Assembly: GCF_029227915.1 (NCBI RefSeq)
Contig: NC_079886.1
Coordinates: 12,299,501-12,363,500 of the forward strand
Source of the DNA: Hydractinia symbiolongicarpus
Lineage: Eukaryota; Cnidaria; Hydrozoa; Anthoathecata; Hydractiniidae
Length of the DNA: 64,000 nucleotides
Direction of reading: 5' to 3'
Part shown: positions 23,878 to 37,700 of the stretch, in pieces
Numbering within the stretch: the first letter of the stretch is position 1
How the letters are laid out: the number at the start of each line of letters is the position of its first letter
Made by a program: the position numbers and the translations under genes
The notes under the pieces: model-generated
The model's input: only the letters and a program-made list of their open reading frames with translations
Databases searched by the model: none
What the model was told of the DNA's origin: nothing

Positions 23878-24968
23878 ATGGCCTTTTGCAGTCTAATAAA
23901 GGCCTCGCACGTAAATTACGTGGTTCCATCTGCCTGGGCAGGTTACCATTGGACTATTCCTTACAGTCTCAATGTGCTACAACGTCCCAAGTCGTTTTTA
24001 TTAGCGCCGCTGCCTTACAACACTCTTAACTACGTGCATCGTCCTATAAAGACTGTAACATGGCCTTTTGCAGTCTAATAAAGGCCTCATACGTAATTAA
24101 CGTGGTTCCATCTGCCTGTGCAGGTTACCATTGCACTGTTCTTTCCAATATCATGCGCTACCACGTCCCAAGTCCTTCTCATTGGCGCCGTTGCCTTAGA
24201 ACACTCTTAACTACGTGCACAGTCCTATAAAGACCGTAACATGGCCTTTTGCAGTCTAATAAAGGCCTCATACGTAATTAACGTGGTTCCATCTGCCTGC
24301 GCAGGTTACCATTGGACTATTCCTTACAGTCTCAATGTGCTACAACGTCCCAAGTCTTCTTCATTAGCGCTGTTGCCTTATAACACTATTAACTGCGTGC
24401 ACAGTCCAATAAAGGCTGTAATATTGCCTTTTGCAGTCTAATAAAGGCCTCGCACGTAAATCACGTGGTTTCACCTGTCTGCGCAGGTTACCATTGGACT
24501 AGTCCTTGCAGTCTCAATGTGCTACAACGTCCCAAGTCGTTTTCATTAGCGCTGTTGCCTTACAACACTCTTAACTCCGTGCACAGTCCTATAAAGGCTG
24601 TAGTATGGCCTTCTGTAGTCTAATAAAGGCCTTGCACGTAAATCACGTCGTTTCACCTGTCTGCGCAGGTTACGATTGGACTAGTCCTTTCAGTCTCAAT
24701 ATGCTACAACGTCCCAAGTCGTTTTCATTGGCGCTGTGGCCTTAGAACTGTCTTAACTATGTGCACAGTCCTATAAAGGCTGTAATATGGCCTTTTGCAG
24801 TCTAATAAAGGCCTCGCACGTAAATTACGTGGTTCCATCTGCCTGGGCAGGTTACCATTGGACTATTCCTTACAGTCTCAATGTGCTACAACGTCCCAAG
24901 TCGTTTTTATTAGCGCCGCTGCCTTACAACACTCTTAACTACGTGCATCGTCCTATAAAGACTGTAAC
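23878..24968 (+). repeat. 17-monomer offset repeat, copy 1 (3088 bp) with internal five-monomer step
   Basis: Monomers at 23878, 24241 and 24787 match 26966, 27329 and 27875 at 3088 bp. Within the segment, 23878 and 24787 (909 bp apart) are the same D/B hybrid, with AAATTACGTGGTTCC and TGCCTGGGCAGG in the front half and TTTTTATTAGCGCCGC in the back half. Confidence 0.8.
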
Positions 24969-25149
24969 ATGGCCTTTTGCAGTCTAATAAAGGCCTCATA
25001 CGTAATTAACGTGGTTCCATCTGCCTGTGCAGGTTACCATTGCACTGTTCTTTCCAATATCATGCGCTACCACGTCCCAAGTCCTTCTCATTGGCGCCGT
25101 TGCCTTAGAACACTCTTAACTACGTGCACAGTCCTATAAAGACCGTAAT

Positions 25150-27076
25150 TTGGCCTTTTGCAGTCTAAAAAAAGCCTCACACGTAAATCACGTGGTTCCA
25201 TCTGCCTGCGCAGGTTACCATTGCACTATTCCATCCAGTGTCAATGCGCTACCACGTCCCAAGTCGTTTTCATTAGCGCCGTTGCCTTACAACACTCTTA
25301 ACTACGTGCACAGTCCTATAAAGACCGTAATATGGCCTTTTGCAGTCTAATAAAAGCCTCACACGTAAATCACGTGGTTCCATCTGCCTGCGCAGGTTAC
25401 CATTGGACTAGTCCTTTCAGTCTCAATGCGCTACAACGTCCCAAGTCGCTTTTATTAGCGCCGCTTCCTTACAACACTCTTAACTACGTGCATCGTCCTA
25501 TAAAGACTGTAACATGGCCTTTTGCAGTCTAATAAAGGCCTCATACGTAATTAACGTGGTTCCATCTGCCTGTGCAGGTTACCATTGCACTGTTCTTTCC
25601 AATATCATGCGCTACCACGTCCCAAGTCCTTCTCATTGGCGCAGTTGCCTTAGAACACTCTTAACTACGTAAACAGTCCTATAAAGACCGTAATATGGCC
25701 TTTCGCAGTCTAATAAAAGCCTCACACGTAAATCACGTGGTTCCATCTGCCTGCGCAGGTTACCATTGCACTATTCCATCCAGTCTCAATGCGCTACAAC
25801 GTCCCAAGTCGTTTTTATTAGCGCCGCTGCCTTACAACACTCTTAACTACGTGCATCGTCCTATAAAGACTGTAACATGGCCTTTTGCAGTCTAATAAAG
25901 GCCTCATACGTAATTAACGTGGTTTCATCTGCCTGTGCAGGTTACCATTGCACTGTTCTTTCCAATATCATGCGCTACCACGTCCCAAGTCGTTTTCATT
26001 AGCGCTGTTGCCTTACAACACTCTTAGTACGTGAACAGTCCTATAAAGGCTGCAATATGGCCTTTTGCAGTCTAATAAAAGCCTCGCACGTAAATCACGT
26101 GGTTTCACCTGCCTGCACAGTTTACCATTGGACTAGTCCTTTCAGTCTCAATGCGCTACAACGTCCCAAGTCGTTTTTATTAGCGCCGCTGCCTTACAAC
26201 ACTCTTAACTACGTGCATCGTCCTATAAAGACCGTAATATGGCCTTTTGCAGTCTAATAAAGGCCTCACACGTAAATCATGTGGTTCCATCTGCCTGCGC
26301 AGGTTACCATTGCACTATTCCATCCAGTCTCAATGCGCTACAATGTCCCAAGTCGGTTTCATTAGCGCTGTTGCCTTACAAAACTCTTAACTACGTGAAC
26401 AGTCCTATAAAGGCTGCAATATGGCCCTTTGCAGTCTAATAAAAGCCTCGCACGTAAATCACGTGGTTTCACCTGCATTCACAGGTTACCATTGGACTAG
26501 TCCTTTCAGTCTCAATGCGCTACAACGTCCCAAGTCGTTTTTATTAGCGCCGCTGCCTTACAACACTCTTAACTACGTGCATCGTCCTATAAAGACTGTA
26601 ACATGGCCTTTTGCAGTCTAATAAAGGCCTCATACGTAATTAACGTGGTTCCATCTGCCTGTGCAGGTTACCATTGCACTGTTCTTTCCAATCTCATGCG
26701 CTACCACGTCCCAAGTCGTTTTCATTAGCGCTGTTGCCTTACAACACTCTTAACTACGTGCACGGTCCAATAAAGGGTGTAATACAGCCTTTTGCAGTCT
26801 AGTAAAGGCCTCACACGTAAATCACGTGGTTCCATCTGCCTGTGCAGGTTACCATTGGCCTAGTCCTTCCAGTCTCAATGCACTACAACGTCCCAAGTCG
26901 ATTTCCTTAACGCCATCGCTTTAGAACACTCTTAACTACGTGCATCGTCCTATAAAGGCTGTAATATGGCCTTTTGCAGTCTAATAAAAGCCTCACACGT
27001 GAATCACGTGGTTCCATCTGCCTGGGCAGGTTACCATTGGACTATTCCTTACAGTCTCAATGTGCTACAACGTCCC
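25150..27076 (+). repeat. Block X, fourth copy
   Basis: This copy matches 7704-9630 at offset 17,446 bp and 28,602 onwards at 3452 bp. It shares ACGTAAACAGTCC (near 25,670) with the 20063 and 28602 copies but not with 4435 or 7704, which divides the five copies into two families. Confidence 0.83.
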
Positions 27077-28601
27077 AAGTCGTTTTTATTAGCGCCGCTG
27101 CCTTACAACACTCTTAACTACGTGCATCGTCCTATAAAGACTGTAACATGGCCTTTTGCAGTCTAATAAAGGCCTCATACGTAATTAACGTGGTTCCATC
27201 TGCCTGTGCAGGTTACCATTGCACTGTTCTTTCCAATATCATGCGCTACCACGTCCCAAGTCCTTCTCATTGGCGCCGTTGCCTTAGAACACTCTTAACT
27301 ACGTGCACAGTCCTATAAAGACCGTAACATGGCCTTTTGCAGTCTAATAAAGGCCTCATACGTAATTAACGTGGTTCCATCTGCCTGCGCAGGTTACCAT
27401 TGGACTATTCCTTACAGTCTCAATGTGCTACAACGTCCCAAGTCTTCTTCATTAGCGCTGTTGCCTTATAACACTATTAACTGCGTGCACAGTCCAATAA
27501 AGGCTGTAATATTGCCTTTTGCAGTCTAATAAAGGCCTCGCACGTAAATCACGTGGTTTCACCTGTCTGCGCAGGTTACCATTGGACTAGTCCTTGCAGT
27601 CTCAATGTGCTACAACGTCCCAAGTCGTTTTCATTAGCGCTGTTGCCTTACAACACTCTTAACTCCGTGCACAGTCCTATAAAGGCTGTAGTATGGCCTT
27701 CTGTAGTCTAATAAAGGCCTTGCACGTAAATCACGTCGTTTCACCTGTCTGCGCATTTTACGATTGGACTAGTCCTTTCAGTCTCAATATGCTACAACGT
27801 CCCAAGTCGTTTTCATTGGCGCTGTGGCCTTAGAACTGTCTTAACTATGTGCACAGTCCTATAAAGGCTGTAATATGGCCTTTTGCAGTCTAATAAAGGC
27901 CTCGCACGTAAATTACGTGGTTCCATCTGCCTGGGCAGGTTACCATTGGACTATTCCTTACAGTCTCAATGTGCTACAACGTCCCAAGTCGTTTTTATTA
28001 GCGCCGCTGCCTTACAACACTCTTAACTACGTGCATCGTCCTATAAAGACTGTAACATGGCCTTTTGCAGTCTAATAAAGGCCTCATACGTAATTAACGT
28101 GGTTCCATCTGCCTGTGCAGGTTACCATTGCACTGTTCTTTCCAATATCATGCGCTACCACGTCCCAAGTCCTTCTCATTGGCGCCGTTGCCTTAGAACA
28201 CTCTTAACTACGTGCACAGTCCTATAAAGACCGTAATATGGCCTTTTGCAGTCTAATAAAAGCCTCACACGTAAATCACGTGGTTCCATCTGCCTGCGCA
28301 GGTTACCATTGCACTATTCCATCCAGTCTCAATGCGCTACCACGTCCCAAGTCGGTTTCATTAGGGCTGTTACCTTACAACACTCTTAACTACGTGAACA
28401 GTCCTATAAAGGCTGCAATATGGCCTTTTGCAGTCTAATAAAAGCCTCGCACGTAAATCACGAGGTTTCACCTGCATTCACAGGTTACCATTGGACTAGT
28501 CCTTTCAGTCTCAATGCGCTACAACGTCCCAAGTCCTTCTCATTGGCGCTGTTGCCTTAGAACACTCTTAACTACGTGCACAGTCCTATAAAGACCGTAA
28601 T

Positions 28602-29870
28602 TTGGCCTTTTGCAGTCTAAAAAAAGCCTCACACGTAAATCACGTGGTTCCATCTGCCTGCGCAGGTTACCATTGCACTATTCCATCCAGTGTCAATGCG
28701 CTACCACGTCCCAAGTCGTTTTCATTAGCGCCGTTGCCTTATAACACTCTTAACTACGTGCACAGTCCTATAAAGACCGTAATATGGCCTTTTGCAGTCT
28801 AATAAAAGCCTCACACGTAAATCACGTGGTTCCATCTGCCTGCGCAGGTTACCATTGGACTAGTCCTTTCAGTCTCAATGCGCTACAACGTCCCAAGTCG
28901 CTTTTATTAGCGCCGCTTCCTTACAACACTCTTAACTACGTGCATCGTCCTATAAAGACTGTAACATGGCCTTTTGCAGTCTAATAAAGGCCTCATACGT
29001 AATTAACGTGGTTCCATCTGCCTGTGCAGGTTACCATTGCACTGTTCTTTCCAATATCATGCGCTACCACGTCCCAAGTCCTTCTCATTGGCGCAGTTGC
29101 CTTAGAACACTCTTAACTACGTAAACAGTCCTATAAAGACCGTAATATGGCCTTTTGCAGTCTAATAAAAGCCTCACACGTAAATCACGTGGTTCCATCT
29201 GCCTGCGCAGGTTACCATTGCACTATTCCATCCAGTCTCAATGCGCTACAACGTCCCAAGTCGTTTTTATTAGCGCCGCTGCCTTACAACACTCTTAACT
29301 ACGTGCATCGTCCTATAAAGACTGTAACATGGCCTTTTGCAGTCTAATAAAGGCCTCATACGTAATTAACGTGGTTTCATCTGCCTGTGCAGGTTACCAT
29401 TGCACTGTTCTTTCCAATATCATGCGCTACCACGTCCCAAGTCGTTTTCATTAGCGCTGTTGCCTTACAACACTCTTAGTACGTGAACAGTCCTATAAAG
29501 GCTGCAATATGGCCTTTTGCAGTCTAATAAAAGCCTCGCACGTAAATCACGTGGTTTCACCTGCCTGCACAGTTTACCATTGGACTAGTCCTTTCAGTCT
29601 CAATGCGCTACAACGTCCCAAGTCGTTTTTATTAGCGCCGCTGCCTTACAACACTCTTAACTACGTGCATCGTCCTATAAAGACTGTAACATGGCCTTTT
29701 GCAGTCTAATAAAGGCCTCATACGTAATTAACGTGGTTCCATCTGCCTGTGCAGGTTACCATTGCACTGTTCTTTCCAATCTCATGCGCTACCACGTCCC
29801 AAGTCGTTTTCATTAGCGCTGTTGCCTTACAACACTCTTAACTACGTGCACGGTCCAATAAAGGGTGTAA
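28602..29870 (+). repeat. Block X, fifth copy, lacking one A-B pair
   Basis: The order is the same as in the other copies up to B at 29509, but that monomer then runs directly to C, skipping the A and B present at 26239 and 26421 in copy four. The B at 29509 ends AAGACTGTAAC, as the second B does, rather than AAGACCGTAAT as the first B does. This fits an unequal exchange between the two B monomers that removed about 364 bp. Confidence 0.8.
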
Positions 29871-31300
29871 TACAGCCTTTTGCAGTCTAGTAAAGGCCTC
29901 ACACGTAAATCACGTGGTTCCATCTGCCTGTGCAGGTTACCATTGGCCTAGTCCTTCCAGTCTCAATGCACTACAACGTCCCAAGTCGATTTCCTTAACG
30001 CCATCGCTTTAGAACACTCTTAACTACGTGCATCGTCCTATAAAGGCTGTAATATGGCCTTTTGCAGTCTAATAAAAGCCTCACACGTGAATCACGTGGT
30101 TCCATCTGCCTGGGCAGGTTACCATTGGACTATTCTTTACAATCTCAATGTGCTACAACGTCCCAAGTCTTCTTCATTAGCGCTGTTGCCTTATAACACT
30201 ATTAACTGCGTGCACAGTCCAATAAAGGCTGTAATATTGCCTTTTGCAGTCTAATAAAGGCCTCGCACGTAAATCACGTGGTTTCACCTGTCTGCGCAGG
30301 TTACCATTGGACTAGTCCTTGCAGTCTCAATGTGCTACAACGTCCCAAGTCGTTTTCATTAGCGCTGTTGCCTTACAACAGTCTTAACTCCGTGCACAGT
30401 CCTATAAAGGCTGTAGTATGGCCTTCTGTAGTCTAATAAAGGCCTTGCACGTAAATCACGTCGTTTCACCTGTCTGCGCAGGTTACGATTGGACTAGTCC
30501 TTTCAGTCTCAATATGCTACAACGTCCCAAGTCGTTTTCATTGGCGCTGTGGCCTTAGAACTGTCTTAACTATGTGCACAGTCCTATAAAGGCTGTAATA
30601 TGGCCTTTTGCAGTCTAATAAAGGCCTCGCACGTAAATTACGTGGTTCCATCTGCCTGGGCAGGTTACCATTGGACTATTCCTTACAGTCTCAATGTGCT
30701 ACAACGTCCCAAGTCTTCTTCATTAGCGCTGTTGCCTTATAACACTATTAACTGCGTGCACAGTCCTATAAAGGCTGCAATATGGCCTTTTGCAGTCTAA
30801 TAAAAGCCTCGCACGTAAATCACGTGGTTTCACCTGCATGCACAGGTTACCATTGGACTAGTCCTTTCAGTCTCAATGCGCTACAACGTCCCAAGTCGTT
30901 TTTATTAGCGCCGCTGCCTTACAACACTCTTAACTACGTGCATCGTCCTATAAAGACTGTAACATGGCCTTTTGCAGTCTAATAAAGGCCTCATACGTAA
31001 TTAACGTGGTTCCATCTGCCTGTGCAGGTTACCATTGCACTGTTCTTTCCAATCTCATGCGCTACCACGTCCCAAGTCGTTTTCATTAGCGCTGTTGCCT
31101 TACAACACTCTTAACTACGTGCACGGTCCAATAAAGGGTGTAATACAGCCTTTTGCAGTCTAATAAAGGCCTCACACGTAAATCACGTGGTTCCATCTGC
31201 CTGTGCAGGTTACCATTGGCCTAGTCCTTCCAGTCTCAATGCACTTCAACGTCCCAAGTCGATTTCCTTAACGCCGTCGCTTTAGAACACTCTTAACTAC
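29583..31300 (+). repeat. 19-monomer offset repeat, copy 1 (3452 bp)
   Basis: This segment matches 33,035-34,752 at 3452 bp, including the unusual TTCTTTACAATCTCAATG at 30,130 and 33,582 and the AAATTACG monomer at 30600 and 34052. Similarity ends near GTGCATCGTCC versus GTGCACAGTCC. Confidence 0.82.
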
Positions 31301-31374
31301 GTGCATCGTCCTATAAAGGCTGTAATATGGCCTTTTGCAGTCTAATAAAAGCCTCACACGTAAATCACGTGGTT

Positions 31375-31440
31375 CCATCTGCCTGCGCAGGTTACCATTG
31401 CACTAGTCCTTTCCAATATCATGCGCTACCACGTCCCAAG
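31375..31440 (+). repeat. Hybrid monomer junction within TCCTTTC
   Basis: The sequence reads CCATTGCACTAGTCCTTTC and then CAATATCATGCGC. The first part is the A-like monomer that normally follows G; the second part is C. No other monomer I saw joins ACTAGTCC to CCAATATCATG. The switch shortens the spacing to the next block by a whole number of monomers. Confidence 0.8.
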
Positions 31441-31610
31441 TCCTTCTCATTGGCGCAGTTGCCTTAGAACACTCTTAACTACGTAAACAGTCCTATAAAG
31501 ACCGTAATATGGCCTTTTGCAGTCTAATAAAAGCCTCACACGTAAATCACGTGGTTCCATCTGCCTGCGCAGGTTACCATTGCACTATTCCATCCAGTCT
31601 CAATGCGCTA

Positions 31611-33190
31611 CAACGTCCCAAGTCGTTTTTATTAGCGCCGCTGCCTTACAACACTCTTAACTACGTGCATCGTCCTATAAAGACTGTAACATGGCCTTTT
31701 GCAGTCTAATAAAGGCCTCATACGTAATTAACGTGGTTTCATCTGCCTGTGCAGGTTACCATTGCACTGTTCTTTCCAATATCATGCGCTACCACGTCCC
31801 AAGTCGTTTTCATTAGCGCTGTTGCCTTACAACACTCTTAGTACGTGAACAGTCCTATAAAGGCTGCAATATGGCCTTTTGCAGTCTAATAAAAGCCTCG
31901 CACGTAAATCACGTGGTTTCACCTGCCTGCACAGTTTACCATTGGACTAGTCCTTTCAGTCTCAATGCGCTACAACGTCCCAAGTCGTTTTTATTAGCGC
32001 CGCTGCCTTACAACACTCTTAACTACGTGCATCGTCCTATAAAGACCGTAATATGGCCTTTTGCAGTCTAATAAAGGCCTCACACGTAAATCACGTGGTT
32101 CCATCTGCCTGCGCAGGTTACCATTGCACTATTCCATCCAGTCTCAATGCGCTACAATGTCCCAAGTCGGTTTCATTAGCGCTGTTGCCTTACAAAACTC
32201 TTAACTACGTGAACAGTCCTATAAAGGCTGCAATATGGCCCTTTGCAGTCTAATAAAAGCCTCGCACGTAAATCACGTGGTTTCACCTGCATTCACAGGT
32301 TACCATTGGACTAGTCCTTTCAGTCTCAATGCGCTACAACGTCCCAAGTCGTTTTTATTAGCGCCGCTGCCTTACAACACTCTTAACTACGTGCATCGTC
32401 CTATAAAGACTGTAACATGGCCTTTTGCAGTCTAATAAAGGCCTCATACGTAATTAACGTGGTTTCATCTGCCTGTGCAGGTTACCATTGCACTGTTCTT
32501 TCCAATATCATGCGCTACCACGTCCCAAGTCGTTTTCATTAGCGCTGTTGCCTTACAACACTCTTAGTACGTGAACAGTCCTATAAAGGCTGCAATATGG
32601 CCTTTTGCAGTCTAATAAAAGCCTCGCACGTAAATCACGTGGTTTCACCTGCCTGCACAGTTTACCATTGGACTAGTCCTTTCAGTCTCAATGCGCTACA
32701 ACGTCCCAAGTCGTTTTTATTAGCGCCGCTGCCTTACAACACTCTTAACTACGTGCATCGTCCTATAAAGACCGTAATATGGCCTTTTGCAGTCTAATAA
32801 AGGCCTCACACGTAAATCACGTGGTTCCATCTGCCTGCGCAGGTTACCATTGCACTATTCCATCCAGTCTCAATGCGCTACAATGTCCCAAGTCGGTTTC
32901 ATTAGCGCTGTTGCCTTACAAAACTCTTAACTACGTGAACAGTCCTATAAAGGCTGCAATATGGCCCTTTGCAGTCTAATAAAAGCCTCGCACGTAAATC
33001 ACGTGGTTTCACCTGCATTCACAGGTTACCATTGGACTAGTCCTTTCAGTCTCAATGCGCTACAACGTCCCAAGTCGTTTTTATTAGCGCCGCTGCCTTA
33101 CAACACTCTTAACTACGTGCATCGTCCTATAAAGACTGTAACATGGCCTTTTGCAGTCTAATAAAGGCCTCATACGTAATTAACGTGGTT
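31611..33190 (+). repeat. Four-monomer tandem duplication (726 bp unit)
   Basis: Positions 31,611-32,464 match 32,337-33,190 at 726 bp (C-B-A-B). Both copies share GGTTTCATCTGCCTGTGC in C until the right end, CTTAGTACGTG, and the CTGCATTCACAGG B monomer with ATGGCCCTTTGC. I saw no mismatch inside the matching stretch. Confidence 0.87.
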
Positions 33191-34733
33191 CCATCTGCCT
33201 GTGCAGGTTACCATTGCACTGTTCTTTCCAATCTCATGCGCTACCACGTCCCAAGTCGTTTTCATTAGCGCTGTTGCCTTACAACACTCTTAACTACGTG
33301 CACGGTCCAATAAAGGGTGTAATACAGCCTTTTGCAGTCTAGTAAAGGCCTCACACGTAAATCACGTGGTTCCATCTGCCTGTGCAGGTTACCATTGGCC
33401 TAGTCCTTCCAGTCTCAATGCACTACAACGTCCCAAGTCGATTTCCTTAACGCCATCGCTTTAGAACACTCTTAACTACGTGCATCGTCCTATAAAGGCT
33501 GTAATATGGCCTTTTGCAGTCTAATAAAAGCCTCACACGTGAATCACGTGGTTCCATCTGCCTGGGCAGGTTACCATTGGACTATTCTTTACAATCTCAA
33601 TGTGCTACAACGTCCCAAGTCTTCTTCATTAGCGCTGTTGCCTTATAACACTATTAACTGCGTGCACAGTCCAATAAAGGCTGTAATATTGCCTTTTGCA
33701 GTCTAATAAAGGCCTCGCACGTAAATCACGTGGTTTCACCTGTCTGCGCAGGTTACCATTGGACTAGTCCTTGCAGTCTCAATGTGCTACAACGTCCCAA
33801 GTCTTTTTCATTAGCGCTGTTGCCTTACAACACTCTTAACTCCGTGCACAGTCCTATAAAGGCTGTAGTATGGCCTTCTGTAGTCTAATAAAGGCCTTGC
33901 ACGTAAATCACGTCGTTTCACCTGTCTGCGCAGGTTACGATTGGACTAGTCCTTTCAGTCTCAATATGCTACAACGTCCCAAGTCGTTTTCATTGGCGCT
34001 GTGGCCTTAGAACTGTCTTAACTATGTGCACAGTCCTATAAAGGCTGTAATATGGCCTTTTGCAGTCTAATAAAGGCCTCGCACGTAAATTACGTGGTTC
34101 CATCTGCCTGGGCAGGTTACCATTGGACTATTCCTTACAGTCTCAATGTGCTACAACGTCCCAAGTCTTCTTCATTAGCGCTGTTGCCTTATAACACTAT
34201 TAACTGCGTGCACAGTCCTATAAAGGCTGCAATATGGCCTTTTGCAGTCTAATAAAAGCCTCGCACGTAAATCACGTGGTTTCACCTGCATGCACAGGTT
34301 ACCATTGGACTAGTCCTTTCAGTCTCAATGCGCTACAACGTCCCAAGTCGTTTTTATTAGCGCCGCTGCCTTACAACACTCTTAACTACGTGCATCGTCC
34401 TATAAAGACTGTAACATGGCCTTTTGCAGTCTAATAAAGGCCTCATACGTAATTAACGTGGTTCCATCTGCCTGTGCAGGTTACCATTGCACTGTTCTTT
34501 CCAATCTCATGCGCTACCACGTCCCAAGTCGTTTTCATTAGCGCTGTTGCCTTACAACACTCTTAACTACGTGCACGGTCCAATAAAGGGTGTAATACAG
34601 CCTTTTGCAGTCTAATAAAGGCCTCACACGTAAATCACGTGGTTCCATCTGCCTGTGCAGGTTACCATTGGCCTAGTCCTTCCAGTCTCAATGCACTTCA
34701 ACGTCCCAAGTCGATTTCCTTAACGCCATCGCT

Positions 34734-37700
34734 TTAGAACACTCTTAACTACGTGCACAGTCCTATAAAGGCTGTAATATGGCTTTTGCAGTCTAACAAA
34801 AGCCTCACACGTGAATCACGTGGTTCCATCTTCCTGGGCAGGTTACCATTGGACTATTCCTTACAGTCTCAATGTGCTACAACGTCCCAAGTCTTCTTCA
34901 TTAGCGCTGTTGCCTTATAACACTATTAACTGCGTGCACAGTCCAATAAAGGCTGTAATATTGCTTTTGCAGTCTAATAAAGACCTCGCACGTAAATCAC
35001 GTGGTTTCACCTGTCTGCGCAGGTTACCATTGGACTAGTCCTTGCAGTCTCAATGTGCTACAACGTCCCAAGTCGTTTTCATTAGCGCCGTTGCCTTACA
35101 ACACTCTTAACTACGTGCACAGTCCTATAAAGGCTGTAGTATTGCCTTCTGTAGTCTAATAAAGGCCTTGCACGTAAATCACGTCGTTTCACCTGTCTGC
35201 GCAGGTTACGATTGGACTAGTCCTTTCAGTCTCAATATGCTACAACGTCCCAAGTCGTTTTCATTGGCGCTGTGGCCTTAGAACTGTCTTAACTGCGTGC
35301 ACAGTCCTATACAGGCTGTAATATTGCCTTTTGCAGTCTAATAAAGGCCTCGCACGTAAATCACGTGGTTTCACCTGTCTGCGCAGGTTACCATTGGACT
35401 AGTCCTTACAGTCTCAATGTGCCACAACGTCCCAAGTCGTTTTCATTAGCGCTGTAGCCTTACAACACTCTTAACTACGTGCACAGTCCTATAAAGGCTG
35501 TACTATAGCCTTTTGCAGTCTAATAAAGGCCTCATACGTAATTAACGTGGTTCCATCTGCCTGTGCAGGATACCATTGGACTAGTCCTTCCAGTCTCAAT
35601 GCGCTACAACGTCCCAAGTCGTTTTTATTAGCACCGCTGCCTTACAACACTCCTAACTACGTGCACAGTCTTATAAAGGCTATAATATTGCCTTTTGCAG
35701 TCTAATAAAGGCCTCGCACGTAAATCACGTGGTTTCACCTGTCTGCGCAGGTTACCATTGGACTAGTCCTTGCAGTCTCAATGTGCTACAACGTCCCAAG
35801 TCGTTTTCATTAGCGCTGTTGCCTTACAACACTCTTAACTCCGTGCACAGTCCTATAAAGGCTGTAGTATGGCCTTCTGTAGTCTAATAAAGGCCTTGCA
35901 CGTAAATCACGTCGTTTCACCTGTCTGCGCAGGTTACGATTGGACTAGTCCTTTCAGTCTCAATATGCTACAACGTCCCAAGTCGTTTTCATTGGCGCTG
36001 TGGCCTTAGAACTGTCTTAACTATGTGCACAGTCCTATAAAGGCTGTAATATGGCCTTTTGCAGTCTAATAAAGGCCTCGCACGTAAATTACGTGGTTCC
36101 ATCTGCCTGGGCAGGTTACCATTGGACTATTCCTTACAGTCTCAATGTGCTACAACGTCCCAAGTCTTCTTCATTAGCGCTGTTGCCTTATAACACTATT
36201 AACTGCGTGCACAGTCCTATAAAGGCTGCAATATGGCCTTTTGCAGTCTAATAAAAGCTTCGCACGTAAATCACGTGGTTTCACCTGCATGCACAGGTTA
36301 CCATTGGACTAGTCCTTTCAGTCTCAATGCGCTACAACGTCCCAAGTCGTTTTTATTAGCGCCGCTGCCTTACAACACTCTTAACTACGTGCATCGTCCT
36401 ATAAAGACTGTAACATGGCCTTTTGCAGTCTAATAAAGGCCTCATACGTAATTAACGTGGTTCCATCTGCCTGTGCAGGTTACCATTGCACTGTTCTTTC
36501 CAATCTCATGCGCTACCACGTCCCAAGTCGTTTTCATTAGCGCTGTTGCCTTACAACACTCTTAACTACGTGCACGGTCCAATAAAGGGTGTAATACAGC
36601 CTTTTGCAGTCTAATAAAGGCCTCACACGTAAATCACGTGGTTCCATCTGCCTGTGCAGGTTACCATTGGCCTAGTCCTTCCAGTCTCAATGCACTTCAA
36701 CGTCCCAAGTCGATTTCCTTAACGCCGTCGCTTTAGAACACTCTTAACTACGTGCATCGTCCTATAAAGGCTGTAATATGGCCTTTTGCAGTCTAATAAA
36801 AGCCTCACACGTAAATCACGTGGTTCCATCTGCCTGCGCAGGTTACCATTGCACTAGTCCTTTCAGTCTCAATGCGCTACAACGTCCCAAGTCGTTTTCA
36901 TTAGCGCGATTGCATTAGAACACTCTTAACTACGTGCACAGTCCTATAAAGGCTGTAATATGGCTTTTGCAGTCTAACAAAAGCCTCACACGTGAATCAC
37001 GTGGTTCCATCTGCCTGGGCAGGTTACCATTGGACTATTCCTTACAGTCTCAATGTGCTACAACGTCCCAAGTCTTCTTCATTAGCGCTGTTGCCTTATA
37101 ACACTATTAACTGCGTGCACAGTCCAATAAAGGCTGTAATATTGCCTTTTGCAGTCTAATAAAGACCTCGCACGTAAATCACGTGGTTTCACCTGTCTGC
37201 GCAGGTTACCATTGGACTAGTCCTTGCAGTCTCAATGTGCTACAACGTCCCAAGTCGTTTTCATTAGCGCCGTTGCCTTACAACACTCTTAACTACGTGC
37301 ACAGTCCTATAAAGGCTGTAGTATTGCCTTCTGTAGTCTAATAAAGGCCTTGCACGTAAATCACGTCGTTTCACCTGTCTGCGCAGGTTACGATTGGACT
37401 AGTCCTTTCAGTCTCAATATGCTACAACGTCCCAAGTCGTTTTCATTGGCGCTGTGGCCTTAGAACTGTCTTAACTGCGTGCACAGTCCTATACAGGCTG
37501 TAATATTGCCTTTTGCAGTCTAATAAAGGCCTCGCACGTAAATCACGTGGTTTCACCTGTCTGCGCAGGTTACCATTGGACTAGTCCTTACAGTCTCAAT
37601 GTGCCACAACGTCCCAAGTCGTTTTCATTAGCGCTGTAGCCTTACAACACTCTTAACTACGTGCACAGTCCTATAAAGGCTGTACTATAGCCTTTTGCAG

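Noticed and set aside
30600-36433. A single regular higher-order period for the whole left domain (for example 19 monomers, 3452 bp)
   Set aside because: The 3452 bp offset links 25,150 to 28,602 and 30,054 to 33,506, but the segments between have other offsets (3088, 2362 and 726 bp). The agreement arises from whole-monomer insertions and deletions, not from one repeating unit.
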